Assembly (NCBI GenBank): GCA_963811805.1
Contig: CAWESU010000001.1
Coordinates: 3,286,001-3,350,000 of the forward strand
Length of the DNA: 64,000 nt
Direction of reading: 5' to 3'
From: DAHUXN01 sp963811805
Lineage (GTDB): Bacteria; Acidobacteriota; Terriglobia; Acidiferrales; UBA7541
Shown: in pieces, positions 1 to 8,065 of the stretch
Layout of the letters: the number at the start of each line of letters is the position of its first letter
How positions within the stretch are numbered: position 1 is the stretch's first letter
The notes under the pieces: generated by a model
The model's database searches: none
The model's input: the letters and a program-made list of their open reading frames with translations, nothing else
Told to the model about the DNA's origin: nothing
Position numbers and translations under genes: made by a program

Positions 1-224
1 GCGGGAAATAGCAGCCAGGCCAGTCCCACTTGACCTGCTCCGGCAAATACGCCTGCGGTCACCAACAAAGAATCGCCGGGAAGAAAGAAGCCAAAAAAGA
101 GCCCGGTTTCGACGAATACGATCGAACAGACCATGAGAGAGCCGCCCGACTGAACAAGGTTCTGAACGTTGTATAGCTTGTGGATTAGCCCTTGCCAGGG
201 AATCCCCGAAAGAGTGATGGCCAT
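1..224 (-). CDS. DedA family membrane protein, N-terminal part (cut by window edge)
   Basis: Only the first 74 or so codons are inside the window; the gene runs off the left edge. After MAITLSGIPWQGLIHKLYNV there is a hydrophobic stretch with FVETGLFFGFFLPGDSLL, the DedA/SNARE-associated signature (acidic residue, then FLPGDSLL). DedA proteins are inner-membrane proteins of the DedA/VTT superfamily, linked to lipid scrambling or transport and to envelope and proton-motive-force homeostasis. The start is placed at the ATG read from 224; the frame stays open a little upstream, so a slightly longer N-terminus is possible. Family call is firm, substrate unknown. Confidence 0.8.
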   Translation of the reverse strand, partial: MAITLSGIPWQGLIHKLYNVQNLVQSGGSLMVCSIVFVETGLFFGFFLPGDSLLVTAGVFAGAGQVGLAWLLFP

Positions 225-454
225 AAATACCCGCAATATCTTGATTTTCGCGCCGGCGGCCTTCGAGCCGCCCTGGCCGAAGATGCCACTAACATAGCAG
301 AAAAGCGGGACTTGCGCCCCGCAGGGGCGTGGTCCGTTTCCGGTTAGTACTTTGCGCCTATCTGAATTAGTCCCGGGTACCATTTGCCCGAACGGTTCCT
401 ACCTCCAGACTTGCAACTGTGACACAGACAACGCCAGATACGGGGAGGAAGGCC

Positions 455-661
455 ATGGAAGGCAGTTACACGGTGTGGATGGGCCAGCCGGTTATTCTTC
501 GAGTGGTCGCGGGCAATCTTCGCGTGCCGGTACGTGGCCGTTTGCTGAGCGAAACGAGCAGCGTGCTTCGCCTTCGTATCGCGGAAAACTGGGACGTCGA
601 CATTTTCAAGTCCATGGTGGTGGCAATCGAGCAAGATACGCCCCTCATGATGGTGCAGTAG
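455..661 (+). CDS. Small conserved-looking hypothetical protein (68 aa)
   Basis: A 68-residue soluble protein. The ATG at 455 is chosen because a purine-rich GGGGAGGAAGG ribosome binding site ends just before it; the frame is open further upstream but without a better start. The sequence (MEGSYTVWMGQPVILRVV at the N-terminus, then alternating hydrophobic and charged residues with WDVDIFKSMV) suggests a small all-beta fold, somewhat like a half PilZ domain, but no PilZ motif is present. I do not assign a function. The next small gene starts 14 bases downstream, so the two probably form one transcript ending at the hairpin at 909-950. Confidence 0.6.
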   Translation: MEGSYTVWMGQPVILRVVAGNLRVPVRGRLLSETSSVLRLRIAENWDVDIFKSMVVAIEQDTPLMMVQ

Positions 662-675
662 TTCGAAGAACAGCG

Positions 676-858
676 ATGAGCGATTTCGCCAAAACGCGGG
701 ATGTACGGTCGGTGGCATCGGCGCTCGCGGAAGCTGCTCCGCGCGGCATCGCTGAAAGTGCCTGGCCGTGGTTCGCAGGGTTCTTAGGAATCGTGACGAT
801 CTTTCTTTACCGGGAAGCTTTCCGATTGATGATGTGGGCGCGCTCGATGAACTGGTGA
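676..858 (+). CDS. Small single-pass membrane protein (60 aa), unknown function
   Basis: A 60-residue protein starting at ATG 676, 14 bases after the preceding small gene. It has a charged N-terminal half and one hydrophobic segment near residues 37-52 (WFAGFLGIVTIFLYRE) followed by a basic and aromatic tail, which fits a single membrane anchor. Its tight spacing with the upstream gene and the terminator about 50 bases downstream support a real two-gene unit. No family is recognised. A longer reading with an upstream start in the same frame would overlap the preceding gene and is less likely. Confidence 0.45.
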   Translation: MSDFAKTRDVRSVASALAEAAPRGIAESAWPWFAGFLGIVTIFLYREAFRLMMWARSMNW

Positions 859-908
859 TTATGGCACGCGCCTAGAAAACGATCTTCCGGCCCAGCCTCA
901 GTGCCCCC

Positions 909-950
909 AAACCCGGGCTTGTTCACCCCAGCAAGCCCGGGTTTCTTTTT
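909..950 (+). terminator. Rho-independent terminator after the two small genes
   Basis: Perfect 13-bp inverted repeat: AAACCCGGGCTTG (909-921) and CAAGCCCGGGTTT (932-944) around a 10-base loop, followed by TTCTTTTT. The T-run lies on the plus strand, so it ends the transcript of the small genes; egtD converges on it from the other side (stop at 963) and may use it too. Confidence 0.85.
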
Positions 951-962
951 GCTATTCGGGGA

Positions 963-1949
963 TCATTCGGCCAGAAACAGGCTTTGGGCAAAAGGCCATT
1001 CGGCATCGACCCATTGCGCTTCGCAGCGAAATCCGGCGGTTGCTCCCATTCGCGCTGCTTCTTCGCAGCGATATTTGTGAGAACTTTCGCTCCAGATGGT
1101 TTCGCCGCCTTCGAGAGTGACGTCCAGCGATGTGCCCGGGATATGCGCTGTCTGCCGGCGCACGGAGCGCAGATGCATTTCGATGCGACGCTGCTCGGGG
1201 TTGTAGCGAGCCTCGTGCTGGAAGGACGAGAGGTCGAAATCGGCGTCGAGCTCACGATTGATGCGCGCCAGCAAGTTGAGATTGAATGCCGCCGTAACGC
1301 CTGCGGGATCGTCGTAGGCGAGCAATAGATCACTCACGGATTTCTCGAGGTCGGTGGCGAGCAGCAACGCGTCTCCGGGATGCAAAATACGGCGCACCTC
1401 GCACAGGAATTTCGCCGCGGCCGGCCGGTCGAAATTGCCGATGGTGCTGCCCAGGAAAAGCACCAGGAGCCGTTCGCCATGTTTCCGGCGCGAGGCTACG
1501 TCAAGCAGCCCATCCAGATAGGCGCGCTCGAAGCCGACGACGCTGACCGAGTCGATGCGGCCCAGCTCCTGCCAGCAACGCGAAAGCGCCGTGCGGGAAA
1601 TGTCGATGGGATAGTAAGTGACCGGCTGCCTCCGCGAGAGGGCTTCGAGAATCCAACGGGTCTTCGCGCCACTTCCCGAGCCCAATTCGGCCACGGCGAT
1701 CGGCGAAGGCAGGCGGTCGATGATTTCCTCCGCATGGCGCTTCAGCAGGCGTGCTCCCGCCCGGAAGAGGCCGTATTCAGGCAAAAGCGTGATCACTTCA
1801 AACAGCGCTGAACCCACTTCATCGTACAAATATTTCGACGGCAATTCTTTCTGCGGATGTTTCGTCAGGCCGGCGCGAACGTCTGCGGCAAAGTCAGCGC
1901 GGGCGCTTGCGGACACTCCCTGTGTGTAGAGCCTTGCGGGACTGGCCAT
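963..1949 (-). CDS. egtD: L-histidine N(alpha)-methyltransferase EgtD
   Basis: A 328-residue SAM-dependent enzyme that trimethylates the alpha-amino group of histidine to hercynine, the first committed step of ergothioneine synthesis. Visible features: the family N-terminus with YLYDEVGSALFEVITLLPEY (about residues 40-59), the SAM-binding motif ELGSGSG (88-94), and the C-terminal substrate part with GGETIWSESSHKY. Length is normal for EgtD. The start ATG is four bases beyond the egtB stop, and GGAGGA inside the end of egtB serves as its ribosome binding site, so the two genes are translationally coupled. The other Egt enzymes (EgtA, EgtC, EgtE) are not in this window. Confidence 0.92.
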   Translation of the reverse strand: MASPARLYTQGVSASARADFAADVRAGLTKHPQKELPSKYLYDEVGSALFEVITLLPEYGLFRAGARLLKRHAEEIIDRLPSPIAVAELGSGSGAKTRWILEALSRRQPVTYYPIDISRTALSRCWQELGRIDSVSVVGFERAYLDGLLDVASRRKHGERLLVLFLGSTIGNFDRPAAAKFLCEVRRILHPGDALLLATDLEKSVSDLLLAYDDPAGVTAAFNLNLLARINRELDADFDLSSFQHEARYNPEQRRIEMHLRSVRRQTAHIPGTSLDVTLEGGETIWSESSHKYRCEEAARMGATAGFRCEAQWVDAEWPFAQSLFLAE

Positions 1950-1952
1950 GGA

Positions 1953-3281
1953 TTATTCCTCCACCATGCGGAATTTTGCGTAGACATAGGGATAGTGAGG
2001 CTGGAACCAGTTTCGAAACGAACGCCGCAGCATGCATGCGGCGGTGCTAGGGGAACCGCCCTTCATCACGAAATGCTTTCCATCGAAGAAATTCGCGGAG
2101 TAGCCGGGATAGAACGGAAAGGCCGCAAATCCGGGGAAAGGAGCAAAAGGAGTCAAGGTCCACTCCCAGCCGTTGCCAAACAGATCATGCACGCCGAAAG
2201 CGCTTTGCCCGGCGAGGTGAGCATTCACGGGCGCAGGATCCCACCGCGCGAAGTCGAAATTGCCGCGTTCCGCGCTGGGCTCAGCGCCTCCCCACGGGTA
2301 CGCGCATTCGCTTTCAGTCGGCGTGCCAAATGCAGCGCGGTGCCACTGCGCCTCGGTTGGCAGCGCTCGATTTTTCCAGCGCCCGTACGCGGACGCCTCG
2401 GCGTGGCTGACGTAGACGGGCCAATCCAGCGGCAGCGGCAGATTCGCGAACATGCCGCGATAGTTCCAGCCTTGGTCGTCCTGTTCCCAAAAGTATGGAT
2501 GGGAAATTTGTGCGGAATTCTTCCATGCCCAGTTCTCGGCGGACCAGAGCTGGTCATTCTCGTAACCACCGGCCCGCAAAAACTCCAAGAACTCGCCATT
2601 GGTCACGGGATATACGCCGATGCGAAATTTTGGTACGGTGACCTGATTCTCTCCGAATTCGTTGTCCCAACCGAAGCGGCCACTCTCGCGCCGCATGCCG
2701 AGCGTTGCTGTGCCGGCGGGAATCGTCGCCTCGCCGGGCGTGATTGCTGCGGTGCCTTTTGCGGCGGTTTGGTAATTTGCGGGAGCGTTCTTCTGGTCGT
2801 GAGCCAGCAGATGCATCAGATAGGCGAGCGTTTCCGCGTGCATCAAGCGGTGTTCAATTGCGACATGCAGGAGGGTTCCACTGGCGACGATGTCCGGCAA
2901 CTCGCTTGTGGGTTCCTGGAGGGCGACGTCGATTCGTTCGCGCAGGCCCTCGTTATAGGCGCGAATCTGCTCGATCTGCGGCCAGTCGCTCGGCACGTCG
3001 TGGGGAAGCTGGCCGTCCACGGGATCAATGCCAAAGGCGAAGAGCTTGTCGTACTCGGCGTCGAAACTCGGATGGTGCAGAGCATCGCGTGCAATCAAAT
3101 TCCAGTCGAACGCTTCGAGATGGCCCAAATAGAAAACCAGCCTGTGGCGCTCCGGAATGGGCCGTTCGTAAAGCGCTTCAGGCCGAATCGATGCGAAGAC
3201 AGCGTCGGTTCGTTTCCGGGCCTCGTCCAGCCGATCCAAAAATGGCTGGAGAGACTCCGGAGCCATTTTCGCTATAGCCAT
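1953..3281 (-). CDS. egtB: Ergothioneine sulfoxide synthase EgtB
   Basis: A 442-residue non-haem iron enzyme that joins a thiol (gamma-glutamylcysteine or cysteine) to hercynine with oxygen, giving the sulfoxide precursor of ergothioneine. The N-terminal DinB-like domain carries the iron ligands: H54 in GHLEAF, and H144 and H148 in EHRLMHAE. The C-terminal half (from about residue 185) is an FGE-sulfatase-type domain with FRIGVYPVTNGEF and GNGWEWT. It is the first gene of the egtB-egtD pair; egtD starts 3 bases after it. EgtB from the acidobacterium Chloracidobacterium uses cysteine directly, so the absence of an adjacent egtA/egtC may reflect that route (inference). Confidence 0.92.
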   Translation of the reverse strand: MAIAKMAPESLQPFLDRLDEARKRTDAVFASIRPEALYERPIPERHRLVFYLGHLEAFDWNLIARDALHHPSFDAEYDKLFAFGIDPVDGQLPHDVPSDWPQIEQIRAYNEGLRERIDVALQEPTSELPDIVASGTLLHVAIEHRLMHAETLAYLMHLLAHDQKNAPANYQTAAKGTAAITPGEATIPAGTATLGMRRESGRFGWDNEFGENQVTVPKFRIGVYPVTNGEFLEFLRAGGYENDQLWSAENWAWKNSAQISHPYFWEQDDQGWNYRGMFANLPLPLDWPVYVSHAEASAYGRWKNRALPTEAQWHRAAFGTPTESECAYPWGGAEPSAERGNFDFARWDPAPVNAHLAGQSAFGVHDLFGNGWEWTLTPFAPFPGFAAFPFYPGYSANFFDGKHFVMKGGSPSTAACMLRRSFRNWFQPHYPYVYAKFRMVEE

Positions 3282-3398
3282 GGAAGCTCCTCCGGGTGGG
3301 ACATACCTTTTTACCCCTTGGCGTGTGGTTCCGACAACCTAAACTTAGATTCAGCAGGGAGTCTCTCGGATTCTACAGCCTTGGTCCTAAGGAGGACC

Positions 3399-4019
3399 TC
3401 AAGTCCGGCTCGCGTTGGCCGTTTTGAGAGAAGTCAGCGCCTCACCAAGCCGGCGGAAGGCCTTTCCCCGATGACTCAGTCTATTTTTTTCTACTTCGCT
3501 CAGTTCGGCGAAGGTTTTCTTACGCGGCGCGAAATAAAACAAAGGATCGTATCCGAATCCATTCGCGCCGTGAGGCTCGTTCGCGATCCCACCCTCGACG
3601 GAATCCGACACCACGGCCAGCATCTTTCCCTGTCTTGCGGCGGCGATGACGCACACGAACTTCGCGTCCCTTGCATCACCAGATTTCTCGTGCATCTCGG
3701 TGAGCAATTTCGCGTTGCGCTGCGCATCGTTGGCGTTCTCGCCTGCGTACCGCGCTGAGCGCACGCCGGGCGCGCCATGGAGCGCTGCGACTACGAGTCC
3801 GGAATCGTCGGCAAAAACAATTTCATCCGCGAATCGGCTGTAATGCAGCACTTTTCCCGCAGCGTTCTCGGCAAAGGTAGGGGCATCTTCGGAGAACACG
3901 GGAAACTCGTGGAAACCGGGAAGGAGGTCGATGGCAATTTCGGGATGTTCGGCAGCGAGCGCACGGTATTCGCGAAGCTTGCCTTCGTTCGAGGAGGCCA
4001 GCAGCAGCTTAACGCGCAT
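3399..4019 (-). CDS. rdgB: XTP/dITP diphosphatase (RdgB/HAM1 family)
   Basis: A 206-residue house-cleaning pyrophosphatase that hydrolyses non-canonical purine triphosphates (XTP, dITP, ITP) to monophosphates and keeps them out of DNA and RNA. The family motifs are present: SNEGKLREY near the N-terminus (triphosphate binding), FADDSGLVV with the catalytic acidic residues, GAPGVRSARYAG, and GFGYDPLFY toward the C-terminus. The start overlaps the end of rph by 11 bases, so translation is coupled. The rph-rdgB order is common in many bacteria. It is the last gene of the minus-strand operon that begins with the amidase at 6366. Confidence 0.93.
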   Translation of the reverse strand: MRVKLLLASSNEGKLREYRALAAEHPEIAIDLLPGFHEFPVFSEDAPTFAENAAGKVLHYSRFADEIVFADDSGLVVAALHGAPGVRSARYAGENANDAQRNAKLLTEMHEKSGDARDAKFVCVIAAARQGKMLAVVSDSVEGGIANEPHGANGFGYDPLFYFAPRKKTFAELSEVEKNRLSHRGKAFRRLGEALTSLKTANASRT

Positions 4020-4746
4020 GGGCGCGAAAATTCAGATGCAACAGTTCCTGCTGCACTTCGCTTAATTGTCGGATCCCGACAGCGGCCAACCGCAGAAGCT
4101 GCTGCATCTCATCGGAAGAAAATGGGCGCCCCTCGGCGGTGGCCTGCACTTCGACCAACTGCCCTGTGCCGGTCATGACGACGTTCATGTCAACCTGCGC
4201 TCGCGAATCTTCTTCGTAGGCCAGGTCAAGCAGCAATTCGTCTTTCACAATTCCAACACTCACGGCCGCGACAGAGTCTACGAGAGGAATCTTCGGCAAA
4301 ATCCCGGCTGCTTTCATGCGCTCAAATGCCAGAGCGAGCGCCACGAACGCTCCGGAGATCGATGCGGTGCGCGTTCCGCCGTCGGCCTCGATAACGTCGC
4401 AGTCGATCCACACGGTACGTTCCCCAAGTGCCTCAAGATCGGTAACCGCGCGCAGGGCGCGGCCAATCAGGCGCTGAATCTCCTGCGTGCGCCCAGATTG
4501 TTTTCCGCGAGCCGCTTCCCGAGGAGTTCGGCGATCGGTCGCGCGCGGAAGCATGCCGTATTCGCTGGTCACCCAGCCTTTCTCTTGTCCCTTCAGGAAG
4601 TGCGGCACGCCGTCTTCGATGGTGGCCGTGGCCACGACGCGAGTCCTTCCGGCTTCAATGAGGACGCTGCCCTCTGCGGTAGACACAAAATCCGGCGTCA
4701 GTTTGACCGGCCGCAATTCATTCGCTGCTCGCCTGTCTGTTCGCAA
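4009..4746 (-). CDS. rph: Ribonuclease PH
   Basis: A 245-residue phosphorolytic 3'-5' exoribonuclease that trims tRNA 3' ends. Typical parts: RAANELRPV at the N-terminus, EKGWVTSEYGMLPRATDRR (about residues 55-73), SGRTQEIQRLIGRALRA and CDVIEADGGTRTASI. The start is a TTG read from 4746; the frame has a stop shortly upstream and no ATG matches the family N-terminus (M-R-x-D-x-R), so TTG is favoured, with GAGGG just before it. It overlaps rdgB by 11 bases. The gap to the upstream GerMN gene is 105 bases, so an internal promoter is possible. Confidence 0.93.
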   Translation of the reverse strand: MRTDRRAANELRPVKLTPDFVSTAEGSVLIEAGRTRVVATATIEDGVPHFLKGQEKGWVTSEYGMLPRATDRRTPREAARGKQSGRTQEIQRLIGRALRAVTDLEALGERTVWIDCDVIEADGGTRTASISGAFVALALAFERMKAAGILPKIPLVDSVAAVSVGIVKDELLLDLAYEEDSRAQVDMNVVMTGTGQLVEVQATAEGRPFSSDEMQQLLRLAAVGIRQLSEVQQELLHLNFRAHAR

Positions 4747-4851
4747 ATTCCCTCGTCGAAAAGCGCTGCATCAGTGTGACCGGCGCATTCCCGTCTGTCA
4801 ATCGCCGGCTGACTTTTTGCGCGGCGCGGTTTTCCCGCACGATCGGCGCGC

Positions 4852-5472
4852 TTACTTTGGCGATGCGACCGGCAGGGCCGGTGCTGACGGGCTGCGCACG
4901 TCGAAAAAATCGACCGAGCCGACGTGACCCGCAAGCGTTTCTGCCTCGTGGCCGTGCACGAGAATCTTCAGTCGCGCGATTGACGGCACGTTCGCACCGA
5001 GCGTTTGCGCGATGGAACTGACCGCCATCCATTCGCTCAGGATTCCCGAAGGCATCTCCGACGAGAGTTCGTCTGAAAAGTCGGCAATCGCCGTTCCGTC
5101 AGATAAAATGTAGAAATCGAGGAGCGTGGCGCCCTCGGGCAAAGTGCGCTGGGCAGGAGTAGGCGGGCCAGCGATAAGCGCGTCAATCAACTGCTTGGCG
5201 CGCTCCACGGGATCTGCGGAGAGCGGCAATTGGATAGTCACCGGGGCCAGCTCATCTGGCTGAGTTGCCGAAATCCAGTAAATTTGCGCGCTTACTTTTA
5301 CGTCGGTAGGGGTCGAGACGGGCGGTGCAATCACTTCCCGGCGCTCCTGCTCTTCGACGGCGCGTGCGGGCTCGGTCCGCACCACTCGCCGGTGCAACGC
5401 GCGCAGAAAAAAGAGTCCTGCGACAACTGCGAGCAGAACGAAAATCAGAATGACTTTTATCTGCCGGGTCAT
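4852..5472 (-). CDS. GerMN-domain protein, membrane-anchored
   Basis: A 206-residue protein with an N-terminal membrane segment (MTRQIKVILIFVLLAVVAGLF) and a periplasmic GerMN domain from about residue 55: IYWISATQPDELAPVTIQL, then SADPVERAKQLIDALIAGP, LPEGATLLDFYILSDGTAIADF and the C-terminal VNSIAQTL-like helix (here VSSIAQTL). GerMN domains occur in spore germination and cell-wall proteins; outside spore formers they usually sit beside amidases. That holds here: the amidase gene ends 3 bases upstream, so both probably act on peptidoglycan in the periplasm. Function beyond envelope association is inference. Confidence 0.8.
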   Translation of the reverse strand: MTRQIKVILIFVLLAVVAGLFFLRALHRRVVRTEPARAVEEQERREVIAPPVSTPTDVKVSAQIYWISATQPDELAPVTIQLPLSADPVERAKQLIDALIAGPPTPAQRTLPEGATLLDFYILSDGTAIADFSDELSSEMPSGILSEWMAVSSIAQTLGANVPSIARLKILVHGHEAETLAGHVGSVDFFDVRSPSAPALPVASPK

Positions 5473-5475
5473 AAT

Positions 5476-6366
5476 TTACTTGCCCCCCGGCGGGTAGATC
5501 GTTTTATATGCGGCTACCGCCCGCGCGATGCTCGACGCCAAATCGGCGCTCATCGATTCCAGTTTCTGTTGTTCTGCGGCGACACTCGAAACTTCAATGG
5601 CGACGGCGGGCGTGGCCACCGAGCGGAGCACAGCTACGGGCACGCTGCTCGAGATTTCCGGTGAGCCTTTGAATTTTTGCGCCAGCTCGACCTGAACTAA
5701 GTCTCCCAGCTTCACGCTTTGAGCCACGAACGGTTTTTGCGCTTGGCTCCAGAGCAGGAATCCAGGCGGCGGCGTTGGCGCAGCAGCGGCCTGGGACAAG
5801 CCGGCGGAAGTCGCCGCGTTTGGGGATGCACCCGGCATGCTGGCGGGCGCGAGTTGTGGCGCGGTGGGAAACAGATACGTATACGTTCGGACCGTGCCCA
5901 CGGCTCCGGTTGAGCCTACGTGCAAGCTGATAAAGACGGCATTGCTTTGTGCGTTTGCGATGGCGGCGCGATCGTCGAGCGATGGGTCAGTGTCTCCGAC
6001 GCGTGTCATGACAACTTCAAATCCTTGCGCACGTAATGAACTGGCGACCGCCTGCGCGAATTCGAGAACGATATCCTTCTCCGCCAGGCCGGTGGGGCCG
6101 CGGGCGCCCGTGTCTTCGCCGCCGTGCCCAGGGTCGATCACCACAGTGTGCAGCGTCGGCGCCGGTAGCGGCGTTGGCGCGGGAGGTTGTTGCGCTGGAT
6201 TCTGAGGAGGCGGCTGCTTCGCGGTTTGGGGCTGCTGCGCTTGCGCGGCGCCCTCCCGAAATTGCGCGGGCAGGCAAGCGAAAGCGAGCAAGAGGATCCC
6301 GACGAAAATAAGAGCGCGGCGCACGGACGAGAGAATAGCAGAAATAGTCCGCAGGCATTTCGCCAA
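5476..6366 (-). CDS. N-acetylmuramoyl-L-alanine amidase, exported (Amidase_3)
   Basis: A 296-residue zinc amidase that cleaves the lactyl-amide bond between N-acetylmuramic acid and the peptide stem. It has a signal peptide (RRALIFVGILLLAFACLPAQ), a Pro/Gln-rich linker (about residues 40-72), and the catalytic domain beginning HTVVIDPGHGGEDTGARGP, where the histidine and glutamate are zinc ligands, followed by VFISLHV. First gene of the operon with GerMN, rph and rdgB. The TTG at 6366 is uncertain: a GTG at 6324 would place the start directly before the signal peptide. A proline/alanine-rich insertion interrupts the catalytic domain around residues 165-200. Confidence 0.85.
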   Translation of the reverse strand: MAKCLRTISAILSSVRRALIFVGILLLAFACLPAQFREGAAQAQQPQTAKQPPPQNPAQQPPAPTPLPAPTLHTVVIDPGHGGEDTGARGPTGLAEKDIVLEFAQAVASSLRAQGFEVVMTRVGDTDPSLDDRAAIANAQSNAVFISLHVGSTGAVGTVRTYTYLFPTAPQLAPASMPGASPNAATSAGLSQAAAAPTPPPGFLLWSQAQKPFVAQSVKLGDLVQVELAQKFKGSPEISSSVPVAVLRSVATPAVAIEVSSVAAEQQKLESMSADLASSIARAVAAYKTIYPPGGK

Positions 6367-6436
6367 GCTGTTTACTCTTTGTTGACGATTTTGTGCTCCT
6401 CGTTGACCCGGCGGCTAGTGCGCGGTAAGAAGAGGT

Positions 6437-6784
6437 ATGAAGACTCTCGCGATTTTTTGTCTGGCTGCGATTTCCGCTATCCCCGTTTTTGCTGGCCCGC
6501 GCGACTATCAAACGGGGAAGATCCTGGGATTTGACACCGGACAAGGCTCCAAGAACTCGAAGCACGCCCCGAAGGCCGACGTCGTGTATCAGGTGCAGAT
6601 CGGTTCGACGATTTACAAGGTGACGAATTACTCCAAAAAGCAGGACTTTTCCGCCGGGGAAGAGGTTCAGTGCCGCGTGGACAAAACCCACCTGATCATC
6701 GAAAAGCTAAAGGGCGGAGAAGTGAAATACGACATCCTGGGCGAGTCTTCGCAACAGCAGCACCCACCGGGTACAAATCCGTAG
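6437..6784 (+). CDS. Small exported hypothetical protein (115 aa)
   Basis: Starts MKTLAIFCLAAISAIPVFAGP, a clear signal peptide with cleavage near residue 19, so a periplasmic or surface protein. The mature part (GKILGFDTGQG, VYQVQIGSTIYKVTNYSK, FSAGEEVQCRVD) is short and beta-rich. Similar small exported proteins seem common in acidobacterial genomes but I know no function. A GAGG lies 4 bases before the ATG. It is divergent from the amidase operon, with only 70 bases between the two starts, so the promoters must be packed back to back there. Confidence 0.7.
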   Translation: MKTLAIFCLAAISAIPVFAGPRDYQTGKILGFDTGQGSKNSKHAPKADVVYQVQIGSTIYKVTNYSKKQDFSAGEEVQCRVDKTHLIIEKLKGGEVKYDILGESSQQQHPPGTNP

Positions 6785-6989
6785 GTCACGCGGTTCGCAC
6801 ATTACGCACGGGTCTTAATCATCCGGGAGTTTTTCTAAGACTCCGAGTGCCCTGCGGCCCAAGCCAAGTTCTCGTGTCCCTTCGCTGTTGTCGCGAGTCA
6901 GCGGCCGCGCAGTAAACTCGCCGCCTGCAAATGGGAAAAGCTGCCGCGGAGGTCAAGGTGCGCCCCGTAGGGTCGGCCAGAAACACGAA

Positions 6990-7031
6990 CTGCAAAGGGA
7001 GCCTTCCTCTGAGGTGAGGCTGCCTTTGCAG
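6990..7031 (-). terminator. Hairpin after the first PEP-CTERM gene (copy 1 of a shared terminator)
   Basis: Arms 6990-7003 and 7018-7031 pair over 14 bp with one mismatch (CTGCAAAGGGAGCC with GGCTGCCTTTGCAG). It lies 21 bases beyond the stop of the PEP-CTERM gene at 7053. The 60 or so bases around it are nearly identical to the hairpin at 8024-8065 after the second PEP-CTERM gene. The T-run after it is weak (GTTCGTGTTTCTGG on the minus strand). Confidence 0.6.
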
Positions 7032-7052
7032 TCGAGAAACTAGAACTGCGAA

Positions 7053-7733
7053 CTACGCGTTGCGACGAGACAGCATGAACCCAACACCAAGGAGGCCGGT
7101 GCCCAGCAACAAGAGCGACGCCGGTTCCGGTGTCGTTGACCCAGTGCCGGGAGTGCTGCTTCCCAAGGTGATGTTGTCGAAAGCGATGTAATTTGCCGTT
7201 CCGCTGAAGATGACCGATTCAGCACTGCCGGAGAACGTCACACCGATCGGGTCCCAGCAGCTATACGCGTCCGGCCCGCAACCACTTGCTGTGGTCGGGA
7301 GGGTAAGAGCGGCCAATAGCGTGCCGGTACCATCCAACCCGCTGTAAACGTCGACCGTCCCCCCAAAACCAGGCGCGGAGTAGAAGAAGGAAAACCCTGT
7401 GCTAAACCCCGCGCTCACGTCCATCACATCACCCGCTCCGCTTAGGAAGAATGCTGCCGTATCCCCAGACGGGAGGTTCGAGATGTTGCCGGTGCCACCA
7501 TCCAAGTTGGAGATGACCGCCAGCGAGTCTGATCCGAAGACAATCCCATAGTTCGATCCAGGGCCGCTACCAAATCCGCCCAAGCCGCCATTGTAGTAAT
7601 TGTCAATCGGCTCCAGGTTTTGCAGGCCCTCAAACGTCAACGTGATAGTGCCAGCTTTCGCTGATACAGCTGCCAGAGAAAACACAAGAGTAGCAATAGC
7701 TCCATATACGATCTTCCTGATGTGAGTCTTCAT
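7053..7733 (-). CDS. PEP-CTERM sorting domain exported protein (1)
   Basis: A 226-residue secreted protein. Signal peptide MKTHIRKIVYGAIATLVFSL plus AAVSAKA at the N-terminus; glycine/serine/asparagine-rich mature part with few charged residues; and a C-terminal sorting tail TTPEPASLLLLGTGLLGVGF followed by MLSRRNA (PEP motif, hydrophobic helix, basic end). PEP-CTERM proteins are processed by exosortase EpsH/XrtA-type enzymes and usually belong to exopolysaccharide or biofilm matrices. No exosortase gene is in this window. GGGAGG precedes the ATG. A sister gene lies upstream on the same strand (8086-8721). Confidence 0.9.
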   Translation of the reverse strand: MKTHIRKIVYGAIATLVFSLAAVSAKAGTITLTFEGLQNLEPIDNYYNGGLGGFGSGPGSNYGIVFGSDSLAVISNLDGGTGNISNLPSGDTAAFFLSGAGDVMDVSAGFSTGFSFFYSAPGFGGTVDVYSGLDGTGTLLAALTLPTTASGCGPDAYSCWDPIGVTFSGSAESVIFSGTANYIAFDNITLGSSTPGTGSTTPEPASLLLLGTGLLGVGFMLSRRNA

Positions 7734-7765
7734 AGTCTAAAGGCACCTCCCTCTGACAGCTACTA

Positions 7766-7782
7766 AGCATGTAGAGAACCAT
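7766..7782 (-). promoter_or_regulatory. Candidate sigma-54 promoter of PEP-CTERM gene 1
   Basis: Read on the minus strand the sequence is TGGTTCTCTACATGCTT: GG and GC separated by exactly 10 bases, with TGG and TGCT matching the -24/-12 consensus. It ends about 33 bases before the start codon. PEP-CTERM genes in several bacteria are driven by sigma-54 with PrsK/PrsR; the match here is suggestive only. Confidence 0.35.
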
Positions 7783-8023
7783 TTCGGGAAAATAGCGTAA
7801 GTCATTTCCTCACCAGAGATTACCTTATTCAGTCTTTGCGAAGAGAGGCATGACTTGGCGGTGTTCTTGCGGTGATTGTGCAAAACAATGCCGCTCTCTG
7901 TCGACGGATGATGCGGGCCGGAGTAGACCCCGAGGAACAAGCGTTCCGTAGGGTCCAGAGCTGGGACGGGGGCGAAGGAGTCAAGAAGCGTTTCGGCCGA
8001 GAGTGGTGAACCAAAAACACGAA
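7783..8023. other. Intergenic stretch between the two PEP-CTERM genes
   Basis: About 240 bases between the candidate promoter of PEP-CTERM gene 1 and the terminator of PEP-CTERM gene 2. Short open frames exist on both strands but none has a convincing start site or a protein-like composition. I see no RNA gene or repeat in it. Confidence 0.4.
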
Positions 8024-8065
8024 CTGCAAAGGCAGCCTTCGTCTGAGGTGAGGCTGCCTTTGCAG
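8024..8065 (-). terminator. Hairpin after the second PEP-CTERM gene (copy 2)
   Basis: Perfect 14-bp inverted repeat: CTGCAAAGGCAGCC (8024-8037) and GGCTGCCTTTGCAG (8052-8065), loop of 14 bases, followed on the minus strand by TTCGTGTTTTTGG. It lies 20 bases after the stop at 8086. The surrounding sequence matches copy 1 at 6990-7031 almost base for base, although the coding parts upstream of the two hairpins differ. Confidence 0.7.

Noticed and set aside
3282..3398. A palindrome GGTCCT-AAGG-AGGACC upstream of egtB as terminator of the next operon
   Set aside because: The stem is short and no T-run follows on either strand; the position is between two minus-strand genes, so its role is unclear.
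1857..3758. A 633-codon plus-strand open frame across egtB and its flanks
   Set aside because: It is antisense to the clearly identified egtB and rdgB genes and shows no domain or plausible start.
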